This document shows, piece after piece, positions 9,601 to 16,244 of a stretch of 42,148 nt of DNA (the stretch's first letter is position 1; each line of letters begins with the position of its first letter). The notes beneath the pieces are model-generated. The model was not told the DNA's origin, did not search any database, and saw only the letters and a program-made list of their open reading frames with translations. The DNA lies in assembly GCA_005893225.1 (NCBI GenBank), contig VBOT01000105.1, positions 1 to 42,148 on the forward strand. Reading direction: 5' to 3'. Made by a program: the position numbers and the translations under genes. The DNA comes from Candidatus Eiseniibacteriota bacterium (GTDB lineage Bacteria > Eisenbacteria > RBG-16-71-46).

Positions 9601-9761
9601 GCGTACCAGTAAGGGACGCCGGGAAGGATGTCCTCGGGCGCGATCAGGTACGGGATGAGCTTCTCCGCCGGACGGTGACCGCAGCCGCTGATCGCGCCCG
9701 CCGCTCCGATCCCGGCCAGCTTCAGGAAGTCGCGGCGGTTGAAGACGTAGGTTTCGCTCAC
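6657..9761 (-). CDS. actB: Alternative Complex III subunit ActB (Fe-S, molybdopterin-oxidoreductase-like fusion)
   Basis: About 1,034 residues. The N-terminus carries a twin-arginine signal (NRRDFLKLAG) followed by a lipobox-like ISGC. The first ~700 residues are a molybdopterin oxidoreductase fold, which in ACIII binds no molybdenum. From about residue 805 on comes a ferredoxin domain with four cysteine groups: CTGCSACVVAC, CQHCGDAPCEIVC, CVGTRYCSNNC and CTMCVQRI with CAQSCP. These hold the 4Fe-4S and 3Fe-4S clusters that carry electrons from quinol to ActA/ActE. I choose the GTG at 9761 (protein SETYVFNRRDF); a TTG at 9773 is also in frame. It begins just after the actA stop. The B1-B2 fusion is normal for this family. 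Confidence 0.94.
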   Translation of the reverse strand: MSETYVFNRRDFLKLAGIGAAGAISGCGHRPAEKLIPYLIAPEDILPGVPYWYASTCRECPAGCGILVKAREGRAIKIEGNPAHPVNRGGLCARGQAGLQGLYDPDRVAAPMARENGAWRKLTWDEALKRAGERIGDASRNRKGVALLTGHETGAFEKLCGAWAAGAGGARLAYEPFAPVALREANRRTFGQAAVPYLDFAGTHFLISFGADFLETWGSPVGYMRAFSEMRARKDGGTFVAVEPRLSLTGANADEWVAIRPGGEMALALGMAGVILTEGLGPALSDRGTLADAVTAFTPEEVERGTDVPADTVRRLARRFAAAHPSLAVAGGIAAQSEQAVALHAAVNLLNYVAGNIGRSVRFDRTLNYDTVAPVSELQNLAGQMARGAIDVLVVHGANPVYSLPAWAGFSAAMDHVPFKISLSPVLDETAERCDLILPSTHPLETLGDAQPERGVYSIIQPAMQRLPVFDARPAGDTLIALASAAGFGSAFAEGWNEYVKTEWKALHQRFGAGRDFETFWNETLAKGGVWEEVSAPSVTWQSAPAFAAPELRGAGDLALVLYPSPVHYDGRGANKPWLQELPDPTTKAVWGSWVEIHPETAAKLGVRRGDAVKVETEAGSVELPAYLYGGLRKDTIAVPLGQGHTAYGRFAQGRGVNALALLPPAQDAASGTLAYLVAKATVRPTGHAGTLVLAQREKEQADRAVARIIPISALTGGPREPHGGARAPGEHPAEGEKPFAELPSQHRLGHDTEPRLKPPGEKTPAHALTAFVPEDTVRGPRAIPIRQGSYANAKHRWALAIDTDSCTGCSACVVACSAENNVPVVGPELVKRGREMTWIRIERFEERLEPGRSDVRFVPMMCQHCGDAPCEIVCPVYATYHNPEGLNVQVYNRCVGTRYCSNNCPYKVRAFNFFDYSAPEKETFAFPEPLNWQLNPDVTVRSKGVMEKCTMCVQRILEGKGNAKDEQREVRDGEIQPACAQSCPTQAIVFGDLADPESKVSRLSRDERGYWVLDELNTKPGVTYLKKIQREIT

Positions 9762-9777
9762 CGGGCCTCGCAATCCC

Positions 9778-10311
9778 CTAGTGGTGACACACCACGCAGT
9801 CCATCGTGGCCGGATGGACCGGATCGTCGAGCTTCTGCCGATGACAGCTCACGCACCAACCCATCTTGAGGGACGGGTATTGATACACCGCGGCCATCTC
9901 CTGCACCGGACCGTGGCAGCTCTGACATTCGATCCCGGCCCTGACGTGGCGCTTGTGATTGAACTTGACGTGGTCCGGGAGCCAGTAGACCTCGACCCAC
10001 GGCACCTGCTCGCCGCGCTGGAAGTAGCCGCTCAGCTTCTGGATCTCCGGCTTGTCCGCCGCCGCGATCTTGTGGCACCCCATGCAGGTACTCACCGGGG
10101 GCAGGTTCGCGATCGGCGATTTCTCGGCGCCGTAATGGCAATAGAGGCAGTTCATGCCGAGCTGCCCCGCGTGGATCTTGTGGCTGAAGTTGATGGGTTG
10201 CGTGGGTCCGCGGTTGAGGCCGAGCTGGACCGAGAACGACTGGGTGAACGCCGCGGTGCCTGCGGCGAGCACGATCAGGACGAGAGAAGCGAGGACGAGG
10301 GCTCGTTTCAT
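9778..10311 (-). CDS. actA: Alternative Complex III subunit ActA (pentaheme cytochrome c)
   Basis: A 177-residue multiheme cytochrome c with an N-terminal hydrophobic helix (residues 4-22). It has exactly five CxxCH heme sites: residues 55-59, 76-80, 129-133, 153-157 and 172-176. The last His pair ends the protein. The Cys-rich pattern and the QPINFSHKIHAG opening match cytochrome c7-like ActA. It is the periplasmic electron exit of ACIII and the first gene of the operon (actABCDEF order). The ATG has no clear Shine-Dalgarno sequence, and a promoter-like site lies very close upstream. Confidence 0.95.
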   Translation of the reverse strand: MKRALVLASLVLIVLAAGTAAFTQSFSVQLGLNRGPTQPINFSHKIHAGQLGMNCLYCHYGAEKSPIANLPPVSTCMGCHKIAAADKPEIQKLSGYFQRGEQVPWVEVYWLPDHVKFNHKRHVRAGIECQSCHGPVQEMAAVYQYPSLKMGWCVSCHRQKLDDPVHPATMDCVVCHH

Positions 10312-10322
10312 GGCCGGGGCGG

Positions 10323-10351
10323 AAACTAAGCAGGCATCCCGATGGTGTCAA
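10323..10351 (-). promoter_or_regulatory. Putative sigma-70-type promoter of the act operon
   Basis: On the minus strand TTGACA (10351-10346) is a perfect -35 box. A 17-base spacer leads to TAGTTT (10328-10323), a weak -10 box. The -10 box ends 11 bases before the actA ATG, so the mRNA would have almost no leader, in line with the missing SD. Only the -35 box is convincing. Confidence 0.35.
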
Positions 10352-10518
10352 CCAGGATTGTCGCGCGCGCCCGGATCGGCTCGGCGCTCCGCGCGGGCCC
10401 GAGGGCCCGGCACGCGGATCGGGAGGGGCGCTGCCGGAGATGCTGCGAAACGAGCCGCGGGGAGCGGCCCGGAGACGATTACTGCTCTTCGCTGAAGCCC
10501 GCGAGGCGCGGGCCTGCG

Positions 10519-10941
10519 CTAGTCGCCGGTCGTGAGCACCAGGGACAGCGTCCCGTGGCTCCCGTAACCCTTCACGTTGTACGAGTACCCGAAGCCCGAG
10601 TCGGCGTAGCTTGTGATCCCCGCGCGGGCGGTGGGGTCGGCCGACGTGCTCGCCCGGTCCTCCCACGCGCGTCCCTCGCCGGTGGACCTCTCGAACGGGT
10701 TCCTGAAGCTCCCGAGGAGCAGGGGCGCCACGTCGCGAGCGTTGTCGGCGTAAGTGCTGTCGTTCCGCACCCGGAAGTCCTCGGCGGCGAGCTGGAAGGT
10801 GTGCATGTTGGACTTCACCGACGCCTCCCTGGCGCGGTTCTCCGAAGCCCGGTAGTTGGGGATCGCGATCGCGGCGAGCAGCCCGATGACCACCACGACG
10901 ATCATCAACTCGATGAGCGTGAATCCCTTCTCGTTCACCAC
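10519..10941 (-). CDS. Type IV pilin-like / pseudopilin protein
   Basis: A 140-residue protein with a class III (type IV prepilin) leader. The short leader NEKG is followed by FTLIELMIVVVVIGLLAAIA; prepilin peptidase would cut after the Gly, and the +5 Glu is present. The hydrophobic helix continues into IPNYRASENRAREASVKSNM, typical of PilA/PilE and GspG-like pseudopilins. The C-terminal globular part is not specific. It could be a major or minor pilin, or a pseudopilin of type II secretion; no pil or gsp genes are nearby. The start is one of two adjacent GTG codons after AGAGGGAG. A hairpin lies 30 bases upstream. Confidence 0.85.
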   Translation of the reverse strand: MVNEKGFTLIELMIVVVVIGLLAAIAIPNYRASENRAREASVKSNMHTFQLAAEDFRVRNDSTYADNARDVAPLLLGSFRNPFERSTGEGRAWEDRASTSADPTARAGITSYADSGFGYSYNVKGYGSHGTLSLVLTTGD

Positions 10942-10971
10942 GTCGGCTCCCTCTGGGTTACCTCAAGACGA

Positions 10972-11000
10972 ACCCGTTCCGGCTCCGCGCCGGAACGGGT
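10972..11000 (-). terminator. Hairpin upstream of the pilin gene
   Basis: A perfect 12-bp stem (10972-10983 with 10989-11000) and 5-base loop. On the minus strand it follows the membrane-protein gene by about 200 bases, comes just before the pilin start, and is followed by TTCGTCTTG. It may end the upstream transcript or structure the pilin leader. The U tract is poor. Confidence 0.45.
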
Positions 11001-11202
11001 CGATCATCGCGTGGCCCGCGATTTCAACCCGCCCGCCGCAACGCAACCCGTATGCCATGCTTCTCATGACTGGAAACGGAAGCAACGCCTTGTCGCTGCG
11101 CGAGCCTCACCGCGCGGCGCCCGCGGCCTTCCGTGCAGCATGCATGCCCTCGTGCGCGTTGGCGCTTCGACCGCCAGCCGACGCGCCCGTCATGGTTTTC
11201 GG

Positions 11203-11928
11203 TCAGGCCGCCTGACCGGAGGCGACCCCTTCGCTCGCCGGCCGAGAATCGACGCTCCGCCGGTATCCCTCCCGGGCGATCATCAGCGGAAGGACGAACC
11301 AGGGGATGACCGCGATCCCGAGCCTCGCGCCGGCCATCGCGACTCCGTACCCGAGCGCGAGAACGGTCCCGCTGGCCAGGATCTCGAACCGGCTGCCGAA
11401 GTTCACGCGCCACGCATGCGCGGGGGACACGCCCTGGCTTGCCGCAATGACGATCGAGACCGCTCCCCGGTTCACCACGTAGTAGCAGACCGCCGCCAGG
11501 AGGACCGGCAGGAGCCTCGCCTCCGAACCCGGGGTGCCCAGTATCCCCCGCCCCGCTCCCCCAGCGTGGAGGGCCATCGACCCCGCCGCGATCGAGAGGG
11601 CCGTCTGGGCTGCGTTGAAAAACGCCCGCACCGGCGGCTTGCGCACCACCAGCAGCTCGGCCAGCAGCACCGAGGAGGCGGCGGCGATCATCGCCGGCCC
11701 GCGATCGAGAACCAGCAGGGCGGCGAAGTTGAAGCACGCTCCCATGCTCACCGTCGCCCGGTCGAGCGGCAGGCGGAACCAGAGGAGCTCCCCCGCCAGG
11801 CAGGCGACGCACCAGAACACCACCCCGGCCGGCGGCACTCCCTTCATCGACCCGGCGAGGCCGAGCGCGGCGAGGAGCACCGTGACCGCCACCACGACGT
11901 GGGTTCGGATTCGAGCATCGCGGCTCAT
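11203..11928 (-). CDS. Polytopic membrane protein of unknown function
   Basis: A 241-residue protein with about seven hydrophobic segments (for example VVVAVTVLLAALGLAGSM, VVFWCVACLAGELLWF, LLPVLLAAVCYYVVN, LGIAVIPWFVLPLMIA). The VSMGACFNFAALLVLDRGPAM stretch recalls the integral membrane sensor domains that precede HD-GYP or GGDEF domains, but no output domain is attached. The ATG at 11928 has GAGGTGA about 5 bases upstream. It lies 51 bases after the lipoprotein gene on the same strand and may be co-transcribed. I do not recognise a specific family. Confidence 0.7.
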   Translation of the reverse strand: MSRDARIRTHVVVAVTVLLAALGLAGSMKGVPPAGVVFWCVACLAGELLWFRLPLDRATVSMGACFNFAALLVLDRGPAMIAAASSVLLAELLVVRKPPVRAFFNAAQTALSIAAGSMALHAGGAGRGILGTPGSEARLLPVLLAAVCYYVVNRGAVSIVIAASQGVSPAHAWRVNFGSRFEILASGTVLALGYGVAMAGARLGIAVIPWFVLPLMIAREGYRRSVDSRPASEGVASGQAA

Positions 11929-11979
11929 CGGCTCACCTCGGCGAGCGAGGCGGCGAGGGCCCGCCGGCCGGGCGAGAGC

Positions 11980-12498
11980 TCACCAGCCCGCGCGTCCGGC
12001 GCTGTACTTGGAGAAGTGCCAGAGCAGCGCGCTGCGAGTGCTCCCGGCCAGGGTGGAGGGGACGACTCGCCACACCTTGGCGCCCGGGTCCCACCAGTAG
12101 ATGTCCGAGGCTTGGGCGTCGGTCGTGGACTTGAAGGTGCAGAAGAGAGTCGCCGGCACCTTGAACGACTTGAGGGCGGCCGGCGAGATGTTGAGATCGC
12201 ACTGGGCGACCGTGGGGTCGGGGATGCTGATCGTGACCGTGCCGGTGCCGCTGAACGCTCCCGCCGGGATCAGCACCTTCCACGGCCCGACCTGGACCGT
12301 CCCCCCCACCAGCCCGTTGATGATGCCCGTGGCCAGGAGCGGCGAGCCGGTGACGCCGGCCGGCTGGAGCCAGGATGTCTTGGCGGGCTCGAGGCTGACG
12401 CGCGAGGGAGGCGGGGGACCGAGGGGGGCACTCGAGCATCCGGTCAGAAGCGAGATCGCGGCGAGCGGGGCGACAAGGAAGCGGGGGTTGAGTCTCAT
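11980..12498 (-). CDS. Lipoprotein with ZU5-like beta domain
   Basis: A 172-residue protein with a lipoprotein signal: hydrophobic FLVAPLAAISLL followed by lipobox LTGC, lipidated Cys at residue 21. The central region (GGTVQVGPWKVLIPAG and GTGTVTISIPD) has the look of a ZU5-type beta domain. A YWWDPGAKVWRVV segment follows. The ATG at 12498 is chosen because GAGGA sits about 6 bases upstream and a signal peptide starts there; a longer frame upstream is arginine-rich and looks non-coding. Role unknown, probably at the outer membrane surface. Confidence 0.72.
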   Translation of the reverse strand: MRLNPRFLVAPLAAISLLTGCSSAPLGPPPPSRVSLEPAKTSWLQPAGVTGSPLLATGIINGLVGGTVQVGPWKVLIPAGAFSGTGTVTISIPDPTVAQCDLNISPAALKSFKVPATLFCTFKSTTDAQASDIYWWDPGAKVWRVVPSTLAGSTRSALLWHFSKYSAGRAGW

Positions 12499-12555
12499 GG
12501 CGTTCCTCGAATGGTGCATTCCCTTGCGAACCGCGCGCGGTGGCTCTGCGCCTCT

Positions 12556-12586
12556 CGAAGCCCGCCGGCGCGACTCCCGGGCTTCG
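12556..12586. other. Inverted repeat in gene-free stretch 12499-12787
   Basis: CGAAGCCCG (12556-12564) pairs with CGGGCTTCG (12578-12586), a 9-bp stem around a 13-base loop. It lies between the M48 protease gene and the lipoprotein gene on the minus strand. There is no T tract on the minus strand, so it could be part of the lipoprotein leader or a weak terminator. The rest of this 289-base gap shows nothing I can name. Confidence 0.35.
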
Positions 12587-12741
12587 TTTGAGTCGCAGCG
12601 CACCGGGCGTGCCCGGCATGCGGGGGCCGGCGCCCGGCCGTCCGGTGACGGTCGCTCAACGGGTTAGCCGCGGAGGCGAGTAGGGGAAGGTCGTGATCGT
12701 TCGCGGCGCAACGCCTGCAACGGCGGGTCGCAATCCGAGGC

Positions 12742-12757
12742 TGCGGGATTCCCCGCA
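12742..12757 (-). terminator. Small hairpin after the M48 protease gene
   Basis: TGCGGG (12742-12747) pairs with CCCGCA (12752-12757) across a 4-base loop, about 30 bases past the stop of the M48 protease gene. No T tract follows. It is a candidate end of the cysM operon transcript. Confidence 0.3.
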
Positions 12758-12787
12758 TCGCCTGCGCGGATCCACCCGGCTGGGTTC

Positions 12788-14248
12788 TTACTTCTTGCCC
12801 GGCCTCACGATCTTCAGCACCTGGCCGGCCGAGACGGGCTCGTCCCCCTCGGCGTTGTTGAGGATCTCGGTGTCCTCGAGGCTCAGGGCCTGGGGCCCGA
12901 GCCGAGGCACGACCTCCCCGAAGGTGCCCGACTCGGAAAGCGTCACCACATGGACGCGATCGGGCGTGGCGGCCAGGCGCCTGGCGTCGGCGAGCCCGCG
13001 GAACGAGCGCGCGCTCGCCAGGATCGCGCCTTCGAGCACGTCGCCGGGCTGGGTGCTTCTCCCCACGATCTCGAACATCCGATCCGCCTTGCGCACGAAC
13101 GCCCCCGCGAACGTGCCCTGCCCGCCCCCCTGGAGGTCGACCAGCAGGCGCCCGGCCCACGCCGGGAAGCCACCAATGGTCTCCGGCTCCCCTCGCGCGG
13201 TGGCGACCTTCCCGCCTCGCTCGAGGCTCGCCACGTACTCCGAGGGAGACTGTTCCCCGGCCTCGGCCAGCGTGAGCTGCATCCCGGCACGCTGGTCGGG
13301 CTCCACCGCCGCCACCGCCTCGTGCCCGTTCTGGGTTTTCCAGCCGCTCGGGAAGACCATCTCGAAGCCCAGTTCGGGATGGTAGAAGTGGCCGCCCTCG
13401 AAGTAGCCGTGCCGCGGGTCGTCGCCGAAGACGACGCCCTCGAGCCTCTGAACGTGGGCCTTGTTGCGGATCAGGAGCCCGGTCTTGCCGGCGGCGGCCT
13501 GCCGGGCCAGTTCGCTGGTGCGCTGCTCGCGGTCACCGGGGTCGGGATGGGTGGATAGGAACGCCGGCATGCGCTGGCCCGACCGCTCGCTCACCCGCTT
13601 GAGCACGGCGTAGGTCGAGGGAATCTCGCGCGGGTCGTAGCCGGCCTTGGTCGCGTATTCCACGCCGAGCTGATCGGCCTGGGTCTCGTCGTCGCGGCTG
13701 TACTTGAGGAAGATGATCCCGAGCGCGCTCTGGGCGGCGTCGCTGTAGCGGCGGAATCCCTCCGAGACGATTCCCGCCACGCCGAGCCCCAGCCCCGCGA
13801 TCTGCTGCTGCGTGATGCGCTGAGCGGTATGGCGCGCGGTGACGTGGCCGATCTCGTGTCCCAGCACGCCGGCGAGCTGCGCCTCGGAGTTCAGGTGCGC
13901 GATGATCCCGCGCGTGATGTAGATGTATCCGCCGGGCATCGCGAAGGCGTTCACGGTCGGATCGTCGAGCAGCGTGAAGTGCCATTCCAGATCCGGGAGG
14001 TGCGACACCTTCGCGAGCCGGTGGCCGACGCTGTCGACGTAGGCCTGGAGCTGCGGGTCCTGGTAGACGCCGTACTCCTTGAGGACCGCCGGGTATCCCT
14101 CGCGCCCGATCTGGAGCTCCTGGGCGGGGCTGACGAGCGAGAACTCCCGCCGCCCCGAGACCGGATTGGTCGCGCACCCGGCGAGGCCGAGCAGGGCGGC
14201 GGCGAGCGCGAGCGTCCGGGTCCGGTGCGTGGGGGTTCCCGGGCTCAA
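12788..14248 (-). CDS. M48 family zinc metalloprotease lipoprotein (BepA/LoiP-like)
   Basis: A 486-residue protein. It has a lipobox (LAGC, Cys 25) followed by NPVSGRREFSLVS, a common opening of M48 lipoproteins. The zinc motif HEIGH is at residues 131-135, with the third ligand Glu in SRDDETQAD near 188. After the protease domain (to ~260) come a beta-rich region and a C-terminal segment (TEILNNAEGDEPVSAGQVLKI) that looks like a TPR-free LysM-like tail. Relatives act in the periplasm on misfolded outer-membrane proteins. The proposed TTG start at 14248 overlaps the stop of the upstream cysO-moeZ gene (TTGA), so it is probably translated by coupling. The upstream extension of this frame is a shadow of the next gene. 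Its link to cysteine synthesis is unclear. Confidence 0.88.
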   Translation of the reverse strand: MSPGTPTHRTRTLALAAALLGLAGCATNPVSGRREFSLVSPAQELQIGREGYPAVLKEYGVYQDPQLQAYVDSVGHRLAKVSHLPDLEWHFTLLDDPTVNAFAMPGGYIYITRGIIAHLNSEAQLAGVLGHEIGHVTARHTAQRITQQQIAGLGLGVAGIVSEGFRRYSDAAQSALGIIFLKYSRDDETQADQLGVEYATKAGYDPREIPSTYAVLKRVSERSGQRMPAFLSTHPDPGDREQRTSELARQAAAGKTGLLIRNKAHVQRLEGVVFGDDPRHGYFEGGHFYHPELGFEMVFPSGWKTQNGHEAVAAVEPDQRAGMQLTLAEAGEQSPSEYVASLERGGKVATARGEPETIGGFPAWAGRLLVDLQGGGQGTFAGAFVRKADRMFEIVGRSTQPGDVLEGAILASARSFRGLADARRLAATPDRVHVVTLSESGTFGEVVPRLGPQALSLEDTEILNNAEGDEPVSAGQVLKIVRPGKK

Positions 14249-15765
14249 TAGCGCGGCACGCTCGGATCGACCTCGCGCGACCACGAGTCGATCCCGCCGC
14301 GCAGGTTCTTGAGCTTGCGAAAGCCGGCCTGGCGCAGCATCTGGAGCGCCCTCATGCTGCGCTGGCCGTGATGGCAGTGCAGCACGATCTCGCGACTGCT
14401 GTCGAGCTCGCTCATGCGCTCCGGCAGGTGATGGAGCGGGATCAGCGTCGAGCCGGGGATGCGCGCGATCTCGTACTCGTGAGGCTCGCGCACGTCGATC
14501 AGCGTGAAGTCCTCGCCACCGGCACGCTGGGCCTCCAGCTCGCGCACGCCGATCTCCCAGTCGGCCGCCTCGGCCCCGGCCTGCTCCTCGGGAGCGATGC
14601 CGCAGAACGCCTGGTAGTCGATGAGCTCCTTGATGCTCGGCCGCTCGCCGCACAGCGGGCACTCGGGGTCCTTCCGCAGCGTGAGTTCCCGGAAGCGCAG
14701 GGCGAGCGCGTCGAAGAGCAGCAACCGGCCGATCAGGCTCTCGCCCACGCCGAGGATGAGCTTGATGGTCTCGATCCCCTGGATCACGCCGATCACGCCC
14801 GGCAGCACGCCGAGCACCCCCCCCTCGGCGCACGAGGGCACGAGCCCGGGCGGCGGAGGATCGGGATAGAGGCAGCGGTAGCAGGGGCCGCGGCGCGCGT
14901 CGAACACGCTCGCCTGTCCTTCGAAGCGGAAGATGCTGCCGTAGACGTTGGGCTTGCCGAGCAGCGTGCACGCGTCGTTCACCAGGTAGCGGGTCGGGAA
15001 GTTGTCGGTGCCGTCGACCACCACGTCGAAGGGCCGGAGGATGTCGAGGGCGTTCTCGCTGGTGAGCCGCACCTCGTGCGCCTCCACCCGGACGTGGGGA
15101 TTGAGGTCGGACAGCCGCGCGGCCGCGGAGTCGAGCTTCGGCTGTCCCACGCTCGAGGTGCCGTGCAGGATCTGGCGCTGGAGATTGCTCTCCTCGACGC
15201 GATCGAAGTCCACGAGGCCGATGCGCCCCACACCGGCGGCCGCGAGGTAGAGCGCGAGCGGGGAGCCGAGCCCGCCGGCGCCCACCACCAGCACGCTCGC
15301 CGCCTTGAGCTTGCGCTGCCCCTCGAGCCCGACCTCGGGGAGGATGAGATGGCGGCCGTAGCGCAGCAGCTCCTCCGGACCGAGCGGCGGCAGGCCGTCT
15401 TCCCCGGTCGCCCAGGCGGGCGGCGCGGGCCCGCGGCGCGCGCCCGGCACGGTGGCGCTCTGCGAGCGCCCGCCTTCCCCCTGCGACCCTCCCGCGATGC
15501 TGGGCACGATCGACACCGTGTCGGAGGAGGAGAGCGGCGTCTCCTCGCCCTGGAGGTGCCTCACGTCCTCCTCGTTCCGGTAGACGTTGACGTAGCGCCT
15601 GAGCCGCCCGCTCTCGTCGAACAGGTGGCGGCGGAGCTGATCGTGGCGCGCCACCAGCTCGCGCAACGCCTCGCCCACCGTCGCGGCCTCGATCTCGACC
15701 ACGCTCTGCTGCGCCACGTACGGCCGGAGCGGGGTCGGTATGTGAACTCGGGTACGGGTCTTCAT
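14245..15765 (-). CDS. CysO-MoeZ-rhodanese fusion: sulfur carrier protein fused to its activating enzyme
   Basis: A 506-residue three-domain protein. Residues 1-93 are a CysO-type ubiquitin-like sulfur carrier (IPTPLRPY, RRYVNVYRNEEDVR, VSIVPSIAGG), ending at Gly92-Gly93, where free CysO stops. A ~35-residue linker follows. Residues ~128-390 are a ThiF/MoeB/MoeZ E1-like adenylyltransferase with the nucleotide loop GAGGLGS, zinc cysteines CYRC (295, 298) and CPLC (369, 372), and Cys312. Residues ~400-506 are a rhodanese domain with active-site loop CHHGQR (Cys464). In Mycobacterium tuberculosis these are separate CysO and MoeZ; MoeZ adenylates and thiocarboxylates the CysO C-terminus. The ATG at 15765 overlaps mec by 4 bases. 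The internal Gly-Gly is odd and would need processing or a different mechanism. Confidence 0.9.
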   Translation of the reverse strand: MKTRTRVHIPTPLRPYVAQQSVVEIEAATVGEALRELVARHDQLRRHLFDESGRLRRYVNVYRNEEDVRHLQGEETPLSSSDTVSIVPSIAGGSQGEGGRSQSATVPGARRGPAPPAWATGEDGLPPLGPEELLRYGRHLILPEVGLEGQRKLKAASVLVVGAGGLGSPLALYLAAAGVGRIGLVDFDRVEESNLQRQILHGTSSVGQPKLDSAAARLSDLNPHVRVEAHEVRLTSENALDILRPFDVVVDGTDNFPTRYLVNDACTLLGKPNVYGSIFRFEGQASVFDARRGPCYRCLYPDPPPPGLVPSCAEGGVLGVLPGVIGVIQGIETIKLILGVGESLIGRLLLFDALALRFRELTLRKDPECPLCGERPSIKELIDYQAFCGIAPEEQAGAEAADWEIGVRELEAQRAGGEDFTLIDVREPHEYEIARIPGSTLIPLHHLPERMSELDSSREIVLHCHHGQRSMRALQMLRQAGFRKLKNLRGGIDSWSREVDPSVPRY

Positions 15766-16244
15766 CGACCATCGACTCCACCCCGCGCCGGGGAGGGCAC
15801 TCGCGCCAGCGGGTCCGCCTCGGGCAGGATCTCCAGCGTTTCGGGCTCGAACGCGGAGCGGTCCTCGGCCAGCCGCCAGGACCTCGAGTCGGCGGCCCGG
15901 CCACGCTCCACGCTCACGATCAGATACGAATAAAAGGGCCACGCGTTCTCCAGGTCGAAGGCGGAGGGGCGAGCCGGGTGATCGGGGTGCGAGTGGAAGA
16001 ACCCGACCACGTCGAGCCCCGCGGCCCTCGCCTCCTTCTCGGCGGCCAGGAACTGCTCCGGCGCGATCAGGTACCGGTTGTGGCGCGAGTCCTCGCGGCG
16101 GTTCTCGAACGGGATCGCGCGCTCGACCTCGCGCGCCCCGCCGAGGTCCCTGCCCACCAGCACGCCGCAGCCCTCCTCGGGATAGGCGCGGCACAGCTCG
16201 GCGTGGATCTCCACGGCCAAGCTCGCGCGCAGCCGCAGGCTCAT
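15762..16244 (-). CDS. JAMM/Mov34 metallopeptidase (Mec-like)
   Basis: A 160-residue MPN/JAMM zinc peptidase. Glu24 sits in PEEGCGVLVG, and the motif H84-S-H86-P, Ser94 and Asp97 spaced HxHx10D gives the complete JAMM site. In the CysO pathway Mec releases cysteine from the CysO-cysteine adduct by cutting after the Gly-Gly; family members elsewhere remove ubiquitin-like tags. The ATG at 16244 overlaps the cysM stop (ATGA), has a GGAGGG-like SD, and avoids a glycine-run extension upstream. The gene order cysM-mec-cysO/moeZ strongly supports the CysO route. It is also the obvious candidate to process the fusion protein next to it. Confidence 0.9.
   Translation of the reverse strand: MSLRLRASLAVEIHAELCRAYPEEGCGVLVGRDLGGAREVERAIPFENRREDSRHNRYLIAPEQFLAAEKEARAAGLDVVGFFHSHPDHPARPSAFDLENAWPFYSYLIVSVERGRAADSRSWRLAEDRSAFEPETLEILPEADPLARVPSPARGGVDGR

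Noticed and set aside
7116-9869. 917-codon open frame on the plus strand opposite actB
   Set aside because: It is antisense to a gene with clear Fe-S motifs and has Arg/Gly/Ala/Val/Leu-rich sequence typical of GC-rich shadow frames; no family motif.
11200-11218. Hairpin CGGTCAGG/CCTGACCG at the end of the orphan membrane protein gene
   Set aside because: It includes the stop codon and is followed by A residues on the coding strand, so it is not a good terminator.
14249-15904. N-terminal extension of the M48 protease frame
   Set aside because: It runs in another frame through the cysO-moeZ gene and is arginine/alanine-rich. The lipoprotein signal begins after the TTG at 14248.
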